DNA from: Dyadobacter sp. CY326
GTDB taxonomy: Bacteria; Bacteroidota; Bacteroidia; Cytophagales; Spirosomataceae
Direction of reading: 5' to 3'
Assembly: GCF_021390515.1 (NCBI RefSeq)
Contig: NZ_JAJUXI010000006.1
Coordinates: 310,001 to 374,000, forward strand
Length of the DNA stretch: 64,000 nt
Shown: positions 29,099 through 37,456 of the stretch, piece after piece
How positions within the stretch are numbered: position 1 is the first letter of the stretch
Layout: each line of letters opens with the position of its first letter
Notes under the pieces: generated by a model
Database searches by the model: none
Seen by the model: only the letters and a program-made list of their open reading frames with translations
What the model was told of the DNA's origin: nothing
Made by a program: the position numbers and the translations under genes

Positions 29099-29779
29099 TT
29101 ATTTTTCAAAAAGCTCTTCCAAAGCCTTCGATGCGACTTTTTTTGCGGAATTGGGATTTTGGCCAGTGATAAGCCGTTCATCCATTTCAATGAATTCCAT
29201 AAACGGGATCATTGATTTGGTGTAATGCGCGCCCCGCTCTTTCAGTTTGTCTTCCAAATGATAAGGCACTTCGCTGACGAAGCTCATCAGTGTTTCTTCA
29301 ACATTGGAAAATCCGGTAACATATTTATCCTGAATAAGCCACGAACCGTCGGAAAGCTTGACATTCAATAAGCCGCATACGCCATGGCAAACGGCCGAAA
29401 CCATTCCGTTTCGTTCGTAAATTTCCCGTGTAATTTTCTGTAAAGCGGTATTTTCTGAAAAATCCCACATCGCACCGTGCCCGCCGGTAAAATAGATCAG
29501 GCGATAATCGGTTGAATCTACATCATTGGGACTGAGTGAATTGTCAAGCTTGGAGCGGAATGTGGCATCTTCCCAATATTTGGCGTTGCATTCGTCTTTG
29601 AGATCCAGGCTGCGTTCATCCAGTGGAATTTTTCCGCCCAACGGACTGACAATGTCCATTAAAACTTTGCGCTTGCTCATGACATCGTAGAAATAGGTCA
29701 GTTCGCTAAGCCATAAACCAGTCTTGCCGGTTTTGTTCGGGAATGTTTCGTGGTTGGTGCAAACGATGAGGACTTTCAT
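29099..29779 (-). CDS. DJ-1/PfpI family, Hsp31-like amidotransferase-fold protein
   Basis: 226 residues from the ATG at 29779; the open frame extends further upstream but without a convincing start. Features: KVLIVCTNHETFPNKTGKTG, a substrate-pocket pattern of Hsp31/HchA-like proteins; YFTGGHGAMWDF; and the nucleophile elbow AVCHGVCGLLN. These act as methylglyoxal-linked deglycases or chaperones. It lies downstream of the response regulator (74 bases), possibly in the same transcript. Confidence 0.85.
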   Translation of the reverse strand: MKVLIVCTNHETFPNKTGKTGLWLSELTYFYDVMSKRKVLMDIVSPLGGKIPLDERSLDLKDECNAKYWEDATFRSKLDNSLSPNDVDSTDYRLIYFTGGHGAMWDFSENTALQKITREIYERNGMVSAVCHGVCGLLNVKLSDGSWLIQDKYVTGFSNVEETLMSFVSEVPYHLEDKLKERGAHYTKSMIPFMEFIEMDERLITGQNPNSAKKVASKALEELFEK

Positions 29780-29853
29780 ACAATCTTCCAAAGTTATTGG
29801 CTGAAAGATAATATAAAATCGCAGCAGTTTCCAGCGATCGGGCATGTTACTGG

Positions 29854-30513
29854 TTAATTGAGCAATTGGTTTTTATAAGCAAATGCGACGGCTGCGGCTG
29901 TGCTTTTGGTGCCGGTTTTTTCCAAAACCCTTAACCGGTGGCCTTCAACGGTGCGAATGCTGATGAATAGTTTGTCGCTGATTTCGGCTGTTGAAAAACC
30001 ATCGCATATCAATTGCAGGACTTCTTTTTCCCTGGAAGACAGGGCAACATTGCAGGCATTGGGGAAAAACGGATGCTTGTTAACCTGGCGGGTGACCATT
30101 TTGCGGTGCATGGCCTTGGAAACAAAGTCGTTGTAGTAAAATCCTTCTTCATCCACGCGGCGGATTGCTTTTTCCACTTCATCAGGGCTGGTGTCTTTGA
30201 GTAAATAACCCTGAACGCCTTTTTCAAGCATGTGGATCACAAATCGGTCCTCATTATACATGGAAACCACAATGACTTTGATATTCGGAAACCTTTCAAA
30301 TGCTGCTTCCGTGGCCTGAATGCCGTCCATAACGGGCATTTGAAGATCCATAAAAACAATGTCAGGCGTATTTGCGGGCAGGCGGTCCAATAATTCCTGG
30401 CCGTTGGCTGCTTCTAATATAAATTCGAAATCCGGAATGCCGCTCAGCATGGAGATAAACCCTTTTCTGAACAATTCGTGATCGTCGGCGATTCCAAGTT
30501 TTAAAGTTTTCAT
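29854..30513 (-). CDS. NarL/FixJ-type response regulator
   Basis: 219 residues. The receiver domain has ADDHELFRKGF, the phosphorylated Asp in IVFMDLQMPVMDG, and the conserved Lys in YLLKDTSPDE. The output domain is LuxR: LSSREKEVLQLICDGFSTAE and KLFISIRTVEGHR. It follows the histidine kinase gene by 6 bases and is its obvious partner. DNA targets cannot be predicted; autoregulation or control of the DJ-1 gene is plausible but unproven. Confidence 0.95.
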   Translation of the reverse strand: MKTLKLGIADDHELFRKGFISMLSGIPDFEFILEAANGQELLDRLPANTPDIVFMDLQMPVMDGIQATEAAFERFPNIKVIVVSMYNEDRFVIHMLEKGVQGYLLKDTSPDEVEKAIRRVDEEGFYYNDFVSKAMHRKMVTRQVNKHPFFPNACNVALSSREKEVLQLICDGFSTAEISDKLFISIRTVEGHRLRVLEKTGTKSTAAAVAFAYKNQLLN

Positions 30514-30519
30514 AATGAT

Positions 30520-31383
30520 TTAAATGTTCACACGCTCGCGCCGGAATGGATGCAAAGGTTCTGGTTTACTGTCTGAAACGGGCACCATAGGAATCTGCGC
30601 ATATGCACACGAGCCGCCCATTTTGGGTTTTTCATATTGGACAGTTCCATCGACAATCGCCAGCCGACTTTCAATTCCGAGCAGGCCCAATCCTGCAAGA
30701 TTATTTTCTTTGATTTTCTCAGGATCAAACCCGACCCCGTTATCGATGACCTTCAAGCCAATCACATCATCATTGATTTCAAGACGAATGTCGATTTGAG
30801 AACAGCTGGCGTGCTTTATCGCATTGTTCACCAGCTCCTGCATGATGCGATAAAGGGTGAGTTCGAGCTTCTGGCCCTGACGCGGAAAGTCCTCCGTGTT
30901 TGCCTGAAAAGTGATGGCAAGGTTGTTGTCTTCTTCCAGCTTATGAATAAATTCTTCGATGGCTTCGATCAGTCCAAACCGTTCCAATGTCGTGGGGACG
31001 AGGTCGCGCGTGATTCTTCTGACGTGAATGATGGTTTCCTCAACAAGGGATTGGGACTTTTTCATAATCTGATCCTCTTTTTCATTCCCTGTGCTTCCCA
31101 CGATTTTGCCAAGCTGATTGAGGCTTAACTTGGTTAGAGAGAGCATTGTTCCAATGTCATCATGCAAATCCTGGGCAATGCGACGTCTTTCGGTTTCTTC
31201 GGAATTTAAAGCCGTGTCGAGCAGGAGGCGGTTGTAGGTTTTTTCAATGTCGCTGATCCGCTTTTCTTCCTCAAACCGACGTTTTTGATAATACATTACG
31301 AACGAGATCAAGCAAAAAGCCATTGTCAGCATCGCCAGTGAGGCCACGAGTAAAGCCCATTTCAACTCTTCACTATTTTGCAT
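30520..31383 (-). CDS. Sensor histidine kinase, NarX/HisKA_3 class
   Basis: 287 residues from the ATG at 31383. One N-terminal helix (WALLVASLAMLTMAFCLISF) is followed by a short coiled linker, an H-box (RRIAQDLHDDIGTMLSLTK, His is the phosphoacceptor) and an ATPase domain (MQELVNNAIKHA, VIDNGVGFDPEK, GLGLLGIESR). There is no exported sensor domain; the kinase start overlaps the end of the upstream membrane-protein gene by 11 bases, which suggests that protein acts as sensor. The partner regulator follows by 6 bases. Confidence 0.94.
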   Translation of the reverse strand: MQNSEELKWALLVASLAMLTMAFCLISFVMYYQKRRFEEEKRISDIEKTYNRLLLDTALNSEETERRRIAQDLHDDIGTMLSLTKLSLNQLGKIVGSTGNEKEDQIMKKSQSLVEETIIHVRRITRDLVPTTLERFGLIEAIEEFIHKLEEDNNLAITFQANTEDFPRQGQKLELTLYRIMQELVNNAIKHASCSQIDIRLEINDDVIGLKVIDNGVGFDPEKIKENNLAGLGLLGIESRLAIVDGTVQYEKPKMGGSCAYAQIPMVPVSDSKPEPLHPFRRERVNI

Positions 31384-32068
31384 AATCTCTCGCTGAAAAA
31401 TGATAAATACCAACGCTAATGAACATGGCACACACTATTTCAAAAATGGTGGGAATCGTTTCGGTTATGCCTAGGTCAACCAAATTATTCCAAGTGGCCG
31501 TATAATGTAAGACAGGGGCAATAAATATAAAGCTTGAATAATATAAAAGTAAACCTGAACAAACCCAGAAAAACGGGAAGGTCAACAGGTTAGGGATTTT
31601 CAACGACTTGATAATCTCATAGAAGAACAATAAAATAAGCGTAATAATTAAGACGCCTTCAACTGTTTTTGCAAATAAAACGGCCCTATGATTGTGCAAG
31701 TCGCTGATTTCCGCGTTCGAGTTCAGGATGTCCCACAATGTGAATATCAAAAACCCTATCATTGAAGCGATCAGGCCTCTTTTGAATACACGCGAGCTGA
31801 ACTTAAAGTAAAACATTCCGCTCAGCATCGCGTAATTGATTGGTATGCCCAGATTAAAAAGTATGATATTGTTTCTATGTCTGGCGGCTGATTGAAACAT
31901 TAAAATATCGATTATCAGCTTGACAATGAGATAAAACAGCAACAGTTTAAACGAGGGATCAATGTAAGCCTTCTTTATAAGAATCAAAGTTATTGGTAAT
32001 AGTGTGATAAAGACTGCAATACTAGAGATTGGATTTTTTAAACAATATGAAATGTAGATTTCAAGCAT
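31373..32068 (-). CDS. Multipass membrane protein, putative sensor partner of the kinase
   Basis: 231 residues from the ATG at 32068. I count six or seven hydrophobic helices (for example IAVFITLLPITLILI, FLIFTLWDIL, VLIITLILLFFYEII) and short charged loops. No enzymatic motif is visible. Its last 11 bases overlap the start of the histidine kinase gene, which argues for coupled translation and joint function. I infer a signal-input subunit, comparable in idea to 7TM or LytS-type inputs, but no specific family is recognised. Confidence 0.65.
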   Translation of the reverse strand: MLEIYISYCLKNPISSIAVFITLLPITLILIKKAYIDPSFKLLLFYLIVKLIIDILMFQSAARHRNNIILFNLGIPINYAMLSGMFYFKFSSRVFKRGLIASMIGFLIFTLWDILNSNAEISDLHNHRAVLFAKTVEGVLIITLILLFFYEIIKSLKIPNLLTFPFFWVCSGLLLYYSSFIFIAPVLHYTATWNNLVDLGITETIPTIFEIVCAMFISVGIYHFSARDYAK

Positions 32069-32090
32069 ATAGTGTGTGTGTTTTAACCGC

Positions 32091-32504
32091 TTAACATTGG
32101 CTCGGGCAAAGAGGGCCACCTTTCATGACCTTTTTTTGTGTTGGCATATCCTTTAGTCCGCCCATTTGCGCACTTCTGATCAAGTCATTGCCGTCTGCAT
32201 CAACCGGCACAAGCACCAGACGAGAGGTCGGTCTTACGGCACGGCGCCCCAGTTCTGCTTTCGTATCCAGCGTGTCTTCTTCTTCATCCGACAAACCATA
32301 ATACATTCGAAAGCCTACGCAATCGTCTCCATGAGAGCGGATTAGCTCATTAAAGGTGTGTATGCCGAAGAACTCTGCTTTTACATAATTTTCACCGCGT
32401 GACATAATTTCCCGTTCTCTTTTCTGAAAAGGAGCGGTGATTAAAAGTGCCTCATCAGCTGAAATGAGCTGGCCTTCCTTACCTGTAAATCTGCGTGAAT
32501 CCAT
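32091..32504 (-). CDS. Small soluble protein with C-terminal CPSQC tail
   Basis: 137 residues, no signal peptide or helix for membrane insertion. The visible pattern is an N-terminal helical part, DDCVGFRMYYGLSDEEED, then PTSRLVLVPVDADGNDLI and the tail GGPLCPSQC with Cys133 and Cys137. I recall similar small Bacteroidota proteins with G-x-R-x-Y and a Cys-Pro tail, but could not confirm it here. It leads the membrane protein-kinase-regulator cluster (22 bases upstream). The Cys pair could bind metal or be redox active; that is inference. Confidence 0.6.
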   Translation of the reverse strand: MDSRRFTGKEGQLISADEALLITAPFQKREREIMSRGENYVKAEFFGIHTFNELIRSHGDDCVGFRMYYGLSDEEEDTLDTKAELGRRAVRPTSRLVLVPVDADGNDLIRSAQMGGLKDMPTQKKVMKGGPLCPSQC

Positions 32505-32543
32505 AAAGCGTTTTAGTGAATTTTAAGAATAAGTTGTTATATG

Positions 32544-32574
32544 TAAATGTAGCCAGGGCGGGCCTTAACACCAA
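32544..32574 (-). promoter_or_regulatory. Candidate promoter of the signalling cluster
   Basis: On the minus strand: TTG (32574-32572), 20 bases, TACATTTA (32551-32544). It differs from TAnnTTTG only in the last base, and lies 40 bases before the ATG at 32504. Confidence 0.45.
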
Positions 32575-32873
32575 GGGAGTTTCATTGAATTGAGTAAACG
32601 GTTTTTGTTTAAATATCTGTTAATCAGGATCTTTTGAAACGCACTCACTTCTTAAATCACGTAAAATTACCTGCTGTTTTGGGGAGGATTACCAAGCGCC
32701 TTGTCGAGGCTTACGTGGCCGAAAAATCGGGGATAATCACGCTAAAATTCGGACAGAACTGCACATACATTTGTAAAGCGTTAAGGGAAATCTGTCAAAG
32801 GGTTTTTCTGAAAAGATTAAAGGGTTAGGTTAACATTCGAAAGCCGTGGGGGACTTCCTTCACGGCTTTTTTA
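32575..32873 (+). ncRNA. Possible short transcript or small RNA ending in a strong terminator
   Basis: The interval 32505-32902 contains no gene I can confirm, yet it ends with a plus-strand terminator at 32840-32873. Something must be transcribed rightward here. A TTG-started frame of 64 codons (32634-32828, basic, one possible helix) is a weak alternative; its composition and start are unconvincing. I therefore mark a hypothetical small RNA with uncertain 5' end. Confidence 0.25.
32840..32873 (+). terminator. Terminator upstream of the SelW-like gene
   Basis: aaagccgtg, a 12-base loop, cacggcttt, then a T-run: a clear rho-independent terminator on the plus strand, 30 bases before the next ATG. 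Confidence 0.8.
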
Positions 32874-32902
32874 ATATCTTGGTTTTACAATCGAAACCAA
32901 AC

Positions 32903-33181
32903 ATGATGAAACCAACAATAACCATTGAATATTGTCCCAAATGTGGCTGGCTTCTACGGGCCGCATGGATGGCGCAGGAACTGCTCACCACTTTTACGGA
33001 TGACTTGCTAGCATTAAAGCTTGTTCCGTCGGAAGTTGCGGGGCGCTATATCATCAGTTTCAACGAAGAATTGTTGTGGGATCGAAAGCGCGAAGGTCGT
33101 TTTCCGGAGCCGAAAGAGATTAAGCAGCGCGTCAGAGACATTATTGACCCCGCTCGCAGCCTGGGACACTCTGATCGCTAA
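32903..33181 (+). CDS. SelW/SelT/SelH-like (Rdx family) thioredoxin-fold protein
   Basis: 92 residues from the first of two adjacent ATGs. It begins TITIEYCPKCGWLLRA, with the redox C-x-x-C of the Rdx family, which in animals contains selenocysteine and here is Cys. Then AAWMAQELLTTF and the family end pattern LLWDRKREGRFPEPKEIKQR with G-R-F-P. Function is a presumed thiol redox protein. The open frame extends upstream, but the start at 32903 is well supported by family length. Confidence 0.85.
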   Translation: MMKPTITIEYCPKCGWLLRAAWMAQELLTTFTDDLLALKLVPSEVAGRYIISFNEELLWDRKREGRFPEPKEIKQRVRDIIDPARSLGHSDR

Positions 33182-33210
33182 TCGGCGATAAAGGGGGCGA
33201 ACAGGACAAA

Positions 33211-33375
33211 ATGTCGCTTGATGGGGAGTTGAAACTGCAACTTTGGCATCTTTATGCCGATGGCAAATTGAATAGAAATTCACCTAAATGCTTGGAATGT
33301 GGCCTCATTAACGCTAATGGCAATAACTCTGAGAAAGCGGCTCGACTGCACATCTCTTTTTTAACGGTAAATTAA
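33211..33375 (+). CDS. Possible small protein of 54 residues
   Basis: An ATG at 33211 with a G-rich stretch upstream opens MSLDGELKLQLWHLYADGKL and continues through KCLECG to a stop at 33373. There are two Cys in C-x-x-C spacing and balanced composition, but no homologue known to me. It would share a transcript with the SelW-like gene, ending 60 bases before the sHSP-like gene. A chance frame is just as likely. Confidence 0.25.
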   Translation: MSLDGELKLQLWHLYADGKLNRNSPKCLECGLINANGNNSEKAARLHISFLTVN

Positions 33376-33434
33376 TCTTTGGCACGTAGTTTTTCGTTAG
33401 TCTATTAAACTTGTGAATCTTAAACGCGATAGCA

Positions 33435-33857
33435 ATGGAAAGCAAACTAAAAATACCCCAGGAGATGTTGATGAATATTGATTTTATCAACACAATCAAT
33501 GGTGGAATGAGTGAGCCCGCTATAAAGCTTGACAGAGGATCGGACGGTTTTGAAGTTGTTGTGAAAGTTCCAGGCATCGAGGTTGAAGATCTGCAATTGG
33601 AAGTAGTCAAAGGAAAAAAGAATACTAATAATCTTAAACTATTTCACTTGTTGCCTATATTTTCTCAGGAAAGTTTGTCCGATGAAGAGCAGTGGAGAAC
33701 AGTACGTTTCATCAATACATTCGTCATTCCGGAAGGAGTTGACGTTGAACATATAACCGCGAAATACGACGATACTTTTCGTCATTTGGTGTTATTTTTG
33801 CCCTATGGAAATGAGCAAGGTGACTATCATAGAAAGGTAAATATCGAGCGTTGGTAA
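33435..33857 (+). CDS. Divergent small heat-shock (Hsp20/alpha-crystallin) protein
   Basis: 140 residues. The alpha-crystallin domain can be traced: AIKLDRGSDGFEVVVKVPGI, EVEDLQLEVVKGKK, then NTFVIPEGVDVEHITAKYDD and LVLFLPYG, ending with KVNIERW, a V-x-I motif in the position of the usual I-x-I. The middle loop is longer than usual and the A-x-x-x-x-G-V-L block is degenerate. Such proteins hold unfolding clients. Assignment is moderately sure. A clear terminator follows. Confidence 0.65.
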   Translation: MESKLKIPQEMLMNIDFINTINGGMSEPAIKLDRGSDGFEVVVKVPGIEVEDLQLEVVKGKKNTNNLKLFHLLPIFSQESLSDEEQWRTVRFINTFVIPEGVDVEHITAKYDDTFRHLVLFLPYGNEQGDYHRKVNIERW

Positions 33858-33883
33858 TATTCAATTTGTATTAAATAAAGTCA

Positions 33884-33914
33884 CCCGACAGTTACAACTG
33901 TTGGGCTTTTTTTT
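33884..33914 (+). terminator. Terminator of the sHSP-like gene
   Basis: cccgacagt, 4-base loop, actgttggg, then a T-run of eight. One G-T pair in the stem. Confidence 0.85.
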
Positions 33915-34125
33915 GTGTCATCGGTTATATGAGGGTTATAAAAAGGCCTTTGCATTGTCTTGGAGCTTATTAATGAAGCACATGCAAATCAAAAGGGGCA
34001 AATTGTATCCATCCAATAGATAATATTAACAAACAGTAAACATTACAGAATTTAGTAAAAAAAGGAGTTACATATCTGTATCTTAGCCACCGTATTTTAT
34101 ATATTACTCCTCCAATCTCAACGTT

Positions 34126-34461
34126 ATGAAAAAATCCAATATCTTCGCTTATATCGAGCTAACCAAACTTGTGGAAGAGCTCAAAGCTTCCAGCTCCTCA
34201 TCTCATCTTAAACAGAAACTGAAATCCCAGTCTGCCTACTTCAACATTATCGAACCCCGATATTTTTCTGACAGCCTGATCAACGATTGGGAAGGAATTC
34301 TAAGCCTGATCAAACAAAAAGGCGTGAAAGTTAATGAGGAAGGGAAAGTGGTTTCCAATGCGGTAAGCAACACGATCGATCATCTGTCTGACAGAGAGTG
34401 CGAGGTGCTTGTAGATAGAGTTTATACACTCTACGATCAGGTTAAACGCGAATTTCAATGA
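34126..34461 (+). CDS. Small hypothetical cytoplasmic protein
   Basis: 111 residues, mostly helical by composition: KKSNIFAYIELTKLVEELKA, an S-rich stretch, YFNIIEPRYFSDSLINDWEG and a C-terminal LSDRECEVLVDRVYTLYDQV. No signal peptide, membrane segment or known motif. It has its own upstream region of about 270 bases rich in A+T and ends at a strong bidirectional terminator. I do not recognise a family. Confidence 0.6.
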   Translation: MKKSNIFAYIELTKLVEELKASSSSSHLKQKLKSQSAYFNIIEPRYFSDSLINDWEGILSLIKQKGVKVNEEGKVVSNAVSNTIDHLSDRECEVLVDRVYTLYDQVKREFQ

Positions 34462-34468
34462 GGTCTTT

Positions 34469-34512
34469 AACGAAAAAGCGACTCTGAGTTGTTCCAAAGC
34501 CGCTTTTTCGTT
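34469..34512. terminator. Bidirectional terminator between a small gene and metG
   Basis: aacgaaaaagcg (34469-34480) and cgctttttcgtt (34501-34512) are perfect inverted copies around a 20-base loop, with T-runs on both strands. Confidence 0.85.
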
Positions 34513-34526
34513 GCACAATTGGTGCC

Positions 34527-36593
34527 TTAATTTACAGTTCCTCCGTTCCAAACATCTTTTCCGGGCTGCACAAAAGCAAGGCTCCCGTCCCGGTCTTCGG
34601 CCATCAGAATCATTCCGTGACTTTCCAGTCCCATCATTTTGCGAGGCGCAAGATTTGCCAGATACAACACTTTTTTGCCAATAACCTCCTCTGCTGTAAA
34701 ATGCTCTGAAATACCGCTCAGCACGGTGCGCTGTTCAATCCCGATATCGACCAATAATTTCAAAAGCTTTTTACTTTTCGGAACATTCTCCGCCGCCACA
34801 ATTGTCGCAACACGAATGTCCATTTTGCCAAAATCCTCAAACTGAATCTCTTGCTTTATCGGTGTGACGGTTTTTCCTTCCAGCTCATTCATTCGTTTTG
34901 CGTCGTGCAGTTTTTGAATTTGCTTTTCGATCACATGATCCTCAATTTTCTCGAAAAGCAATTTTGCTTCTGAAACAGGCTGTCCAACCACAAGTAAATC
35001 AGCTTTTCCGGCATTTGACCATGTAATATTTTTCATTCCCAATTGGCTTTGAATCTTCGCAGCCGTGAACGGAAGGACAGGCTCAGAAACGATGGAAAGC
35101 GTTGCGGAAATCTGTAATGCAATGTTCAAGATTGTATTAACACGCTCAGGGTCAGTCTTGATTGCATGCCAGGGCTGTGTCTCTGCCAGATATTTGTTTC
35201 CTAACCGGGCCAGATCCATAATAAATGTCAATGCTTCACGGAAACGATAGGTTTCCATGGATTCCGCAACGCGTGCCGGAAAGTCAGCAAGGTCTTTTAA
35301 TGCTATTTCATCGATTTCCTGTAATGCACTTCGCGCAGGCACTTTGCTATCACAGAATTTCTGCGTCAACACAATGGCGCGGTTGATGAAGTTGCCATAA
35401 ATCCCAACCAATTCACTGTTATTTCTGGTTTGGAAATCCTTCCAGGTGAACTCGCTGTCTTTCGTTTCAGGCGCATTGGCTGTCAGCACGTAACGCAGCA
35501 CATCCTGCTTGTCGGGAAGCTCTTCCAGATATTCATGCAGCCAAACCGCCCAATTTCGGGAAGTCGAAATTTTGTCTCCTTCCAGATTCATGAACTCATT
35601 TGCAGGCACATTTTCCGGCAGAATATAATTTCCCTGGGCCATAAGCATGGCAGGGAAAATAATGCAGTGGAAAACAATGTTATCCTTTCCAATGAAATGC
35701 ACCAACTTGGTTTCTCCGTCAGCATCAGGCTGCCACCACTTTTTCCAGCCTTCGTCCGTCCCGTTTTTTTGGATAAGCCAATCTTTTGTCGCAGAAATAT
35801 AGCCAATAGGCGCTTCAAACCACACATATAAAACTTTACCTTCCGTATCTGGCAACGGCACGCTGATTCCCCAATCAAGGTCTCGTGTCATAGCGCGAGG
35901 TTTCAAGCCATCTTTCAGCCAGGATTGACATTGGCCAAAAACGTTGGTTTTCCATTCCGGATGTCCATTGATATAATTTTCAATATCCGGCTGCATTTTA
36001 TCCAAAGGCAAATACCAGTTTTTGGTTGCCTTAAGAATCGGGCTAGCTCCTGAAAGTGTTGACCGCGGATCTTTCAATTCCAGCGGACTTAATGTTGAGC
36101 CGCAGCGTTCACATTGATCCCCATAAGCATTGGGATTAGCGCAAACTGGGCAAGTGCCGACAATGTATCGGTCTGCTAGGAATTGCTGCGCGGTTTCATC
36201 AAAATATTGCTCCGTCGTCTCCTCAATAAATACATTCTTATCGTATAAATCTTTGAAAATCTCCTGCGAAGTCTCGTGGTGAACCGGCTTGCTCGTCCGC
36301 GAATATATGTCGAATGAAATGCCCAATTCCTTGAAGGAGGCATCAATCTGCGCATAATATTTGTCAACAACCTGCTGAGGCGTAAGTCCTTCTTTTTTTG
36401 CCCGGATTGTAATCGGAACGCCATGCTCATCGGTCCCGCTAATGAATGCAACGTCGTTTCCCTGAGCACGTAAATAACGAACGTATATATCAGCCGGTAT
36501 GTAGCAGCCAGCCAAATGCCCAATGTGAATGGGGCCATTGGCATAAATCAGCGCTGCTGTAACCGTATATCTTTTTGGATCGGGGATGGGCAT
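34527..36593 (-). CDS. metG: Methionyl-tRNA synthetase
   Basis: 688 residues. The class I signature is [13 protein letters not shown] near the N-terminus and [10 protein letters not shown] stands for KMSKS. A zinc knuckle is present ([19 protein letters not shown]). The C-terminal extension (about 580-688) is a tRNA-binding EMAPII/Trbp111 domain ([18 protein letters not shown] and [20 protein letters not shown]), usual in this group. It charges initiator and elongator tRNA-Met. Single gene, ended by the shared terminator. Confidence 0.97.
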   Translation of the reverse strand: MPIPDPKRYTVTAALIYANGPIHIGHLAGCYIPADIYVRYLRAQGNDVAFISGTDEHGVPITIRAKKEGLTPQQVVDKYYAQIDASFKELGISFDIYSRTSKPVHHETSQEIFKDLYDKNVFIEETTEQYFDETAQQFLADRYIVGTCPVCANPNAYGDQCERCGSTLSPLELKDPRSTLSGASPILKATKNWYLPLDKMQPDIENYINGHPEWKTNVFGQCQSWLKDGLKPRAMTRDLDWGISVPLPDTEGKVLYVWFEAPIGYISATKDWLIQKNGTDEGWKKWWQPDADGETKLVHFIGKDNIVFHCIIFPAMLMAQGNYILPENVPANEFMNLEGDKISTSRNWAVWLHEYLEELPDKQDVLRYVLTANAPETKDSEFTWKDFQTRNNSELVGIYGNFINRAIVLTQKFCDSKVPARSALQEIDEIALKDLADFPARVAESMETYRFREALTFIMDLARLGNKYLAETQPWHAIKTDPERVNTILNIALQISATLSIVSEPVLPFTAAKIQSQLGMKNITWSNAGKADLLVVGQPVSEAKLLFEKIEDHVIEKQIQKLHDAKRMNELEGKTVTPIKQEIQFEDFGKMDIRVATIVAAENVPKSKKLLKLLVDIGIEQRTVLSGISEHFTAEEVIGKKVLYLANLAPRKMMGLESHGMILMAEDRDGSLAFVQPGKDVWNGGTVN

Positions 36594-36798
36594 CTTTAAA
36601 ATTCAGGTAATATATAAGATTGAAAACGTAAAATTAGCAAAAAGGCTTTCAGAACGGGGTGAAGAACTATGTAAATAAATTTTATTAACTTGTTCTATTA
36701 TCCATATCCACATTAATATTACCGAAAGCACGAAACCTTACATTGTTTCAAAAGTAAATTCACCAAAGACTCAATAGCAGCAACCATGCTGTTACAAC

Positions 36799-37056
36799 AT
36801 GAAAAAATACACATACAACAGGCTTTTTCTGCTTTCGCTTTTTGTTTTAGTGGCTTTTGGATGCACGGATGATGATGACAAAGGTGATTTGAAACAAAGC
36901 GAAAAGCACTATAATCTTACGAAGGCGGCAAGTGAAGATGATGCAATGTTTCCAACATATTCGCCGGGTAAAAATGGAGAGATTAATAAGGAAATAATTG
37001 AAAGAGAACGTGATTTAAAAGAAAAGCTGCTCGAAATGGCGCCTATTTGTGACTGA
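36799..37056 (+). CDS. Small lipoprotein with Asp-rich export signal (first part of a possibly split gene)
   Basis: 85 residues. The N-terminus MKKYTYNRLFLLSLFVLVAF-G-C is a type II signal peptide, with Cys directly followed by T-D-D-D-D-K. An Asp run after the lipid-bearing Cys marks surface lipoproteins in Bacteroidota. The stop at 37056 overlaps by 8 bases a GTG-started frame (37049) in the +1 direction whose product would continue the protein in size and composition. Either two overlapping genes or one gene broken by a frameshift. Confidence 0.5.
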   Translation: MKKYTYNRLFLLSLFVLVAFGCTDDDDKGDLKQSEKHYNLTKAASEDDAMFPTYSPGKNGEINKEIIERERDLKEKLLEMAPICD

Positions 37057-37291
37057 AAATCAATACAATTTGCTTGCCGATGATTTTAAAAGCCAAATTA
37101 TTCACAGCATGGATTTGCACAAACAAGCCCAAGCAGCATTGCCTGGCTTAATTCAAAAAATGAAGGACAATCCCGAAACAATTCAAGGCGAACTTAGGAC
37201 GAATTTCATGGTTGCATTGTATGAAAAAGATGATTTTTCTCCCAGAATTGCAGCATTAGAACATTATTTGAGCCAGGTAAGGAGCTTATAA
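37049..37291 (+). CDS. Hypothetical protein overlapping the lipoprotein gene (second part of a possibly split gene)
   Basis: 80 residues from GTG at 37049, no signal peptide of its own. Amphipathic helices dominate (DFKSQIIHSMDLHKQAQAAL, ELRTNFMVALYE). If a base was lost or gained near 37050 the two frames would make one lipoprotein of about 160 residues. A good terminator follows (37312). No family recognised. Confidence 0.45.
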   Translation: MTENQYNLLADDFKSQIIHSMDLHKQAQAALPGLIQKMKDNPETIQGELRTNFMVALYEKDDFSPRIAALEHYLSQVRSL

Positions 37292-37311
37292 AAAGATATT
37301 CTCTCTAAGTT

Positions 37312-37349
37312 GCCCTTTTCAAATCTAAAAATTTGGAAAGGGCTTTTTA
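37312..37349 (+). terminator. Terminator after the small lipoprotein region
   Basis: gcccttttcaaat, a 6-base loop, atttggaaagggc then tttttatt: a 13-base-pair stem with a G-T pair. Confidence 0.85.
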
Positions 37350-37456
37350 TTGTTGGCGGTGAGCTGTAAGAGCGGTTTTCGATTTTCAAGGTTAAAATCT
37401 GCACAAATTCCCTTTTTTCGAGCCAACTTTGGTCCCAGCATTAGTTGTCAATTATT

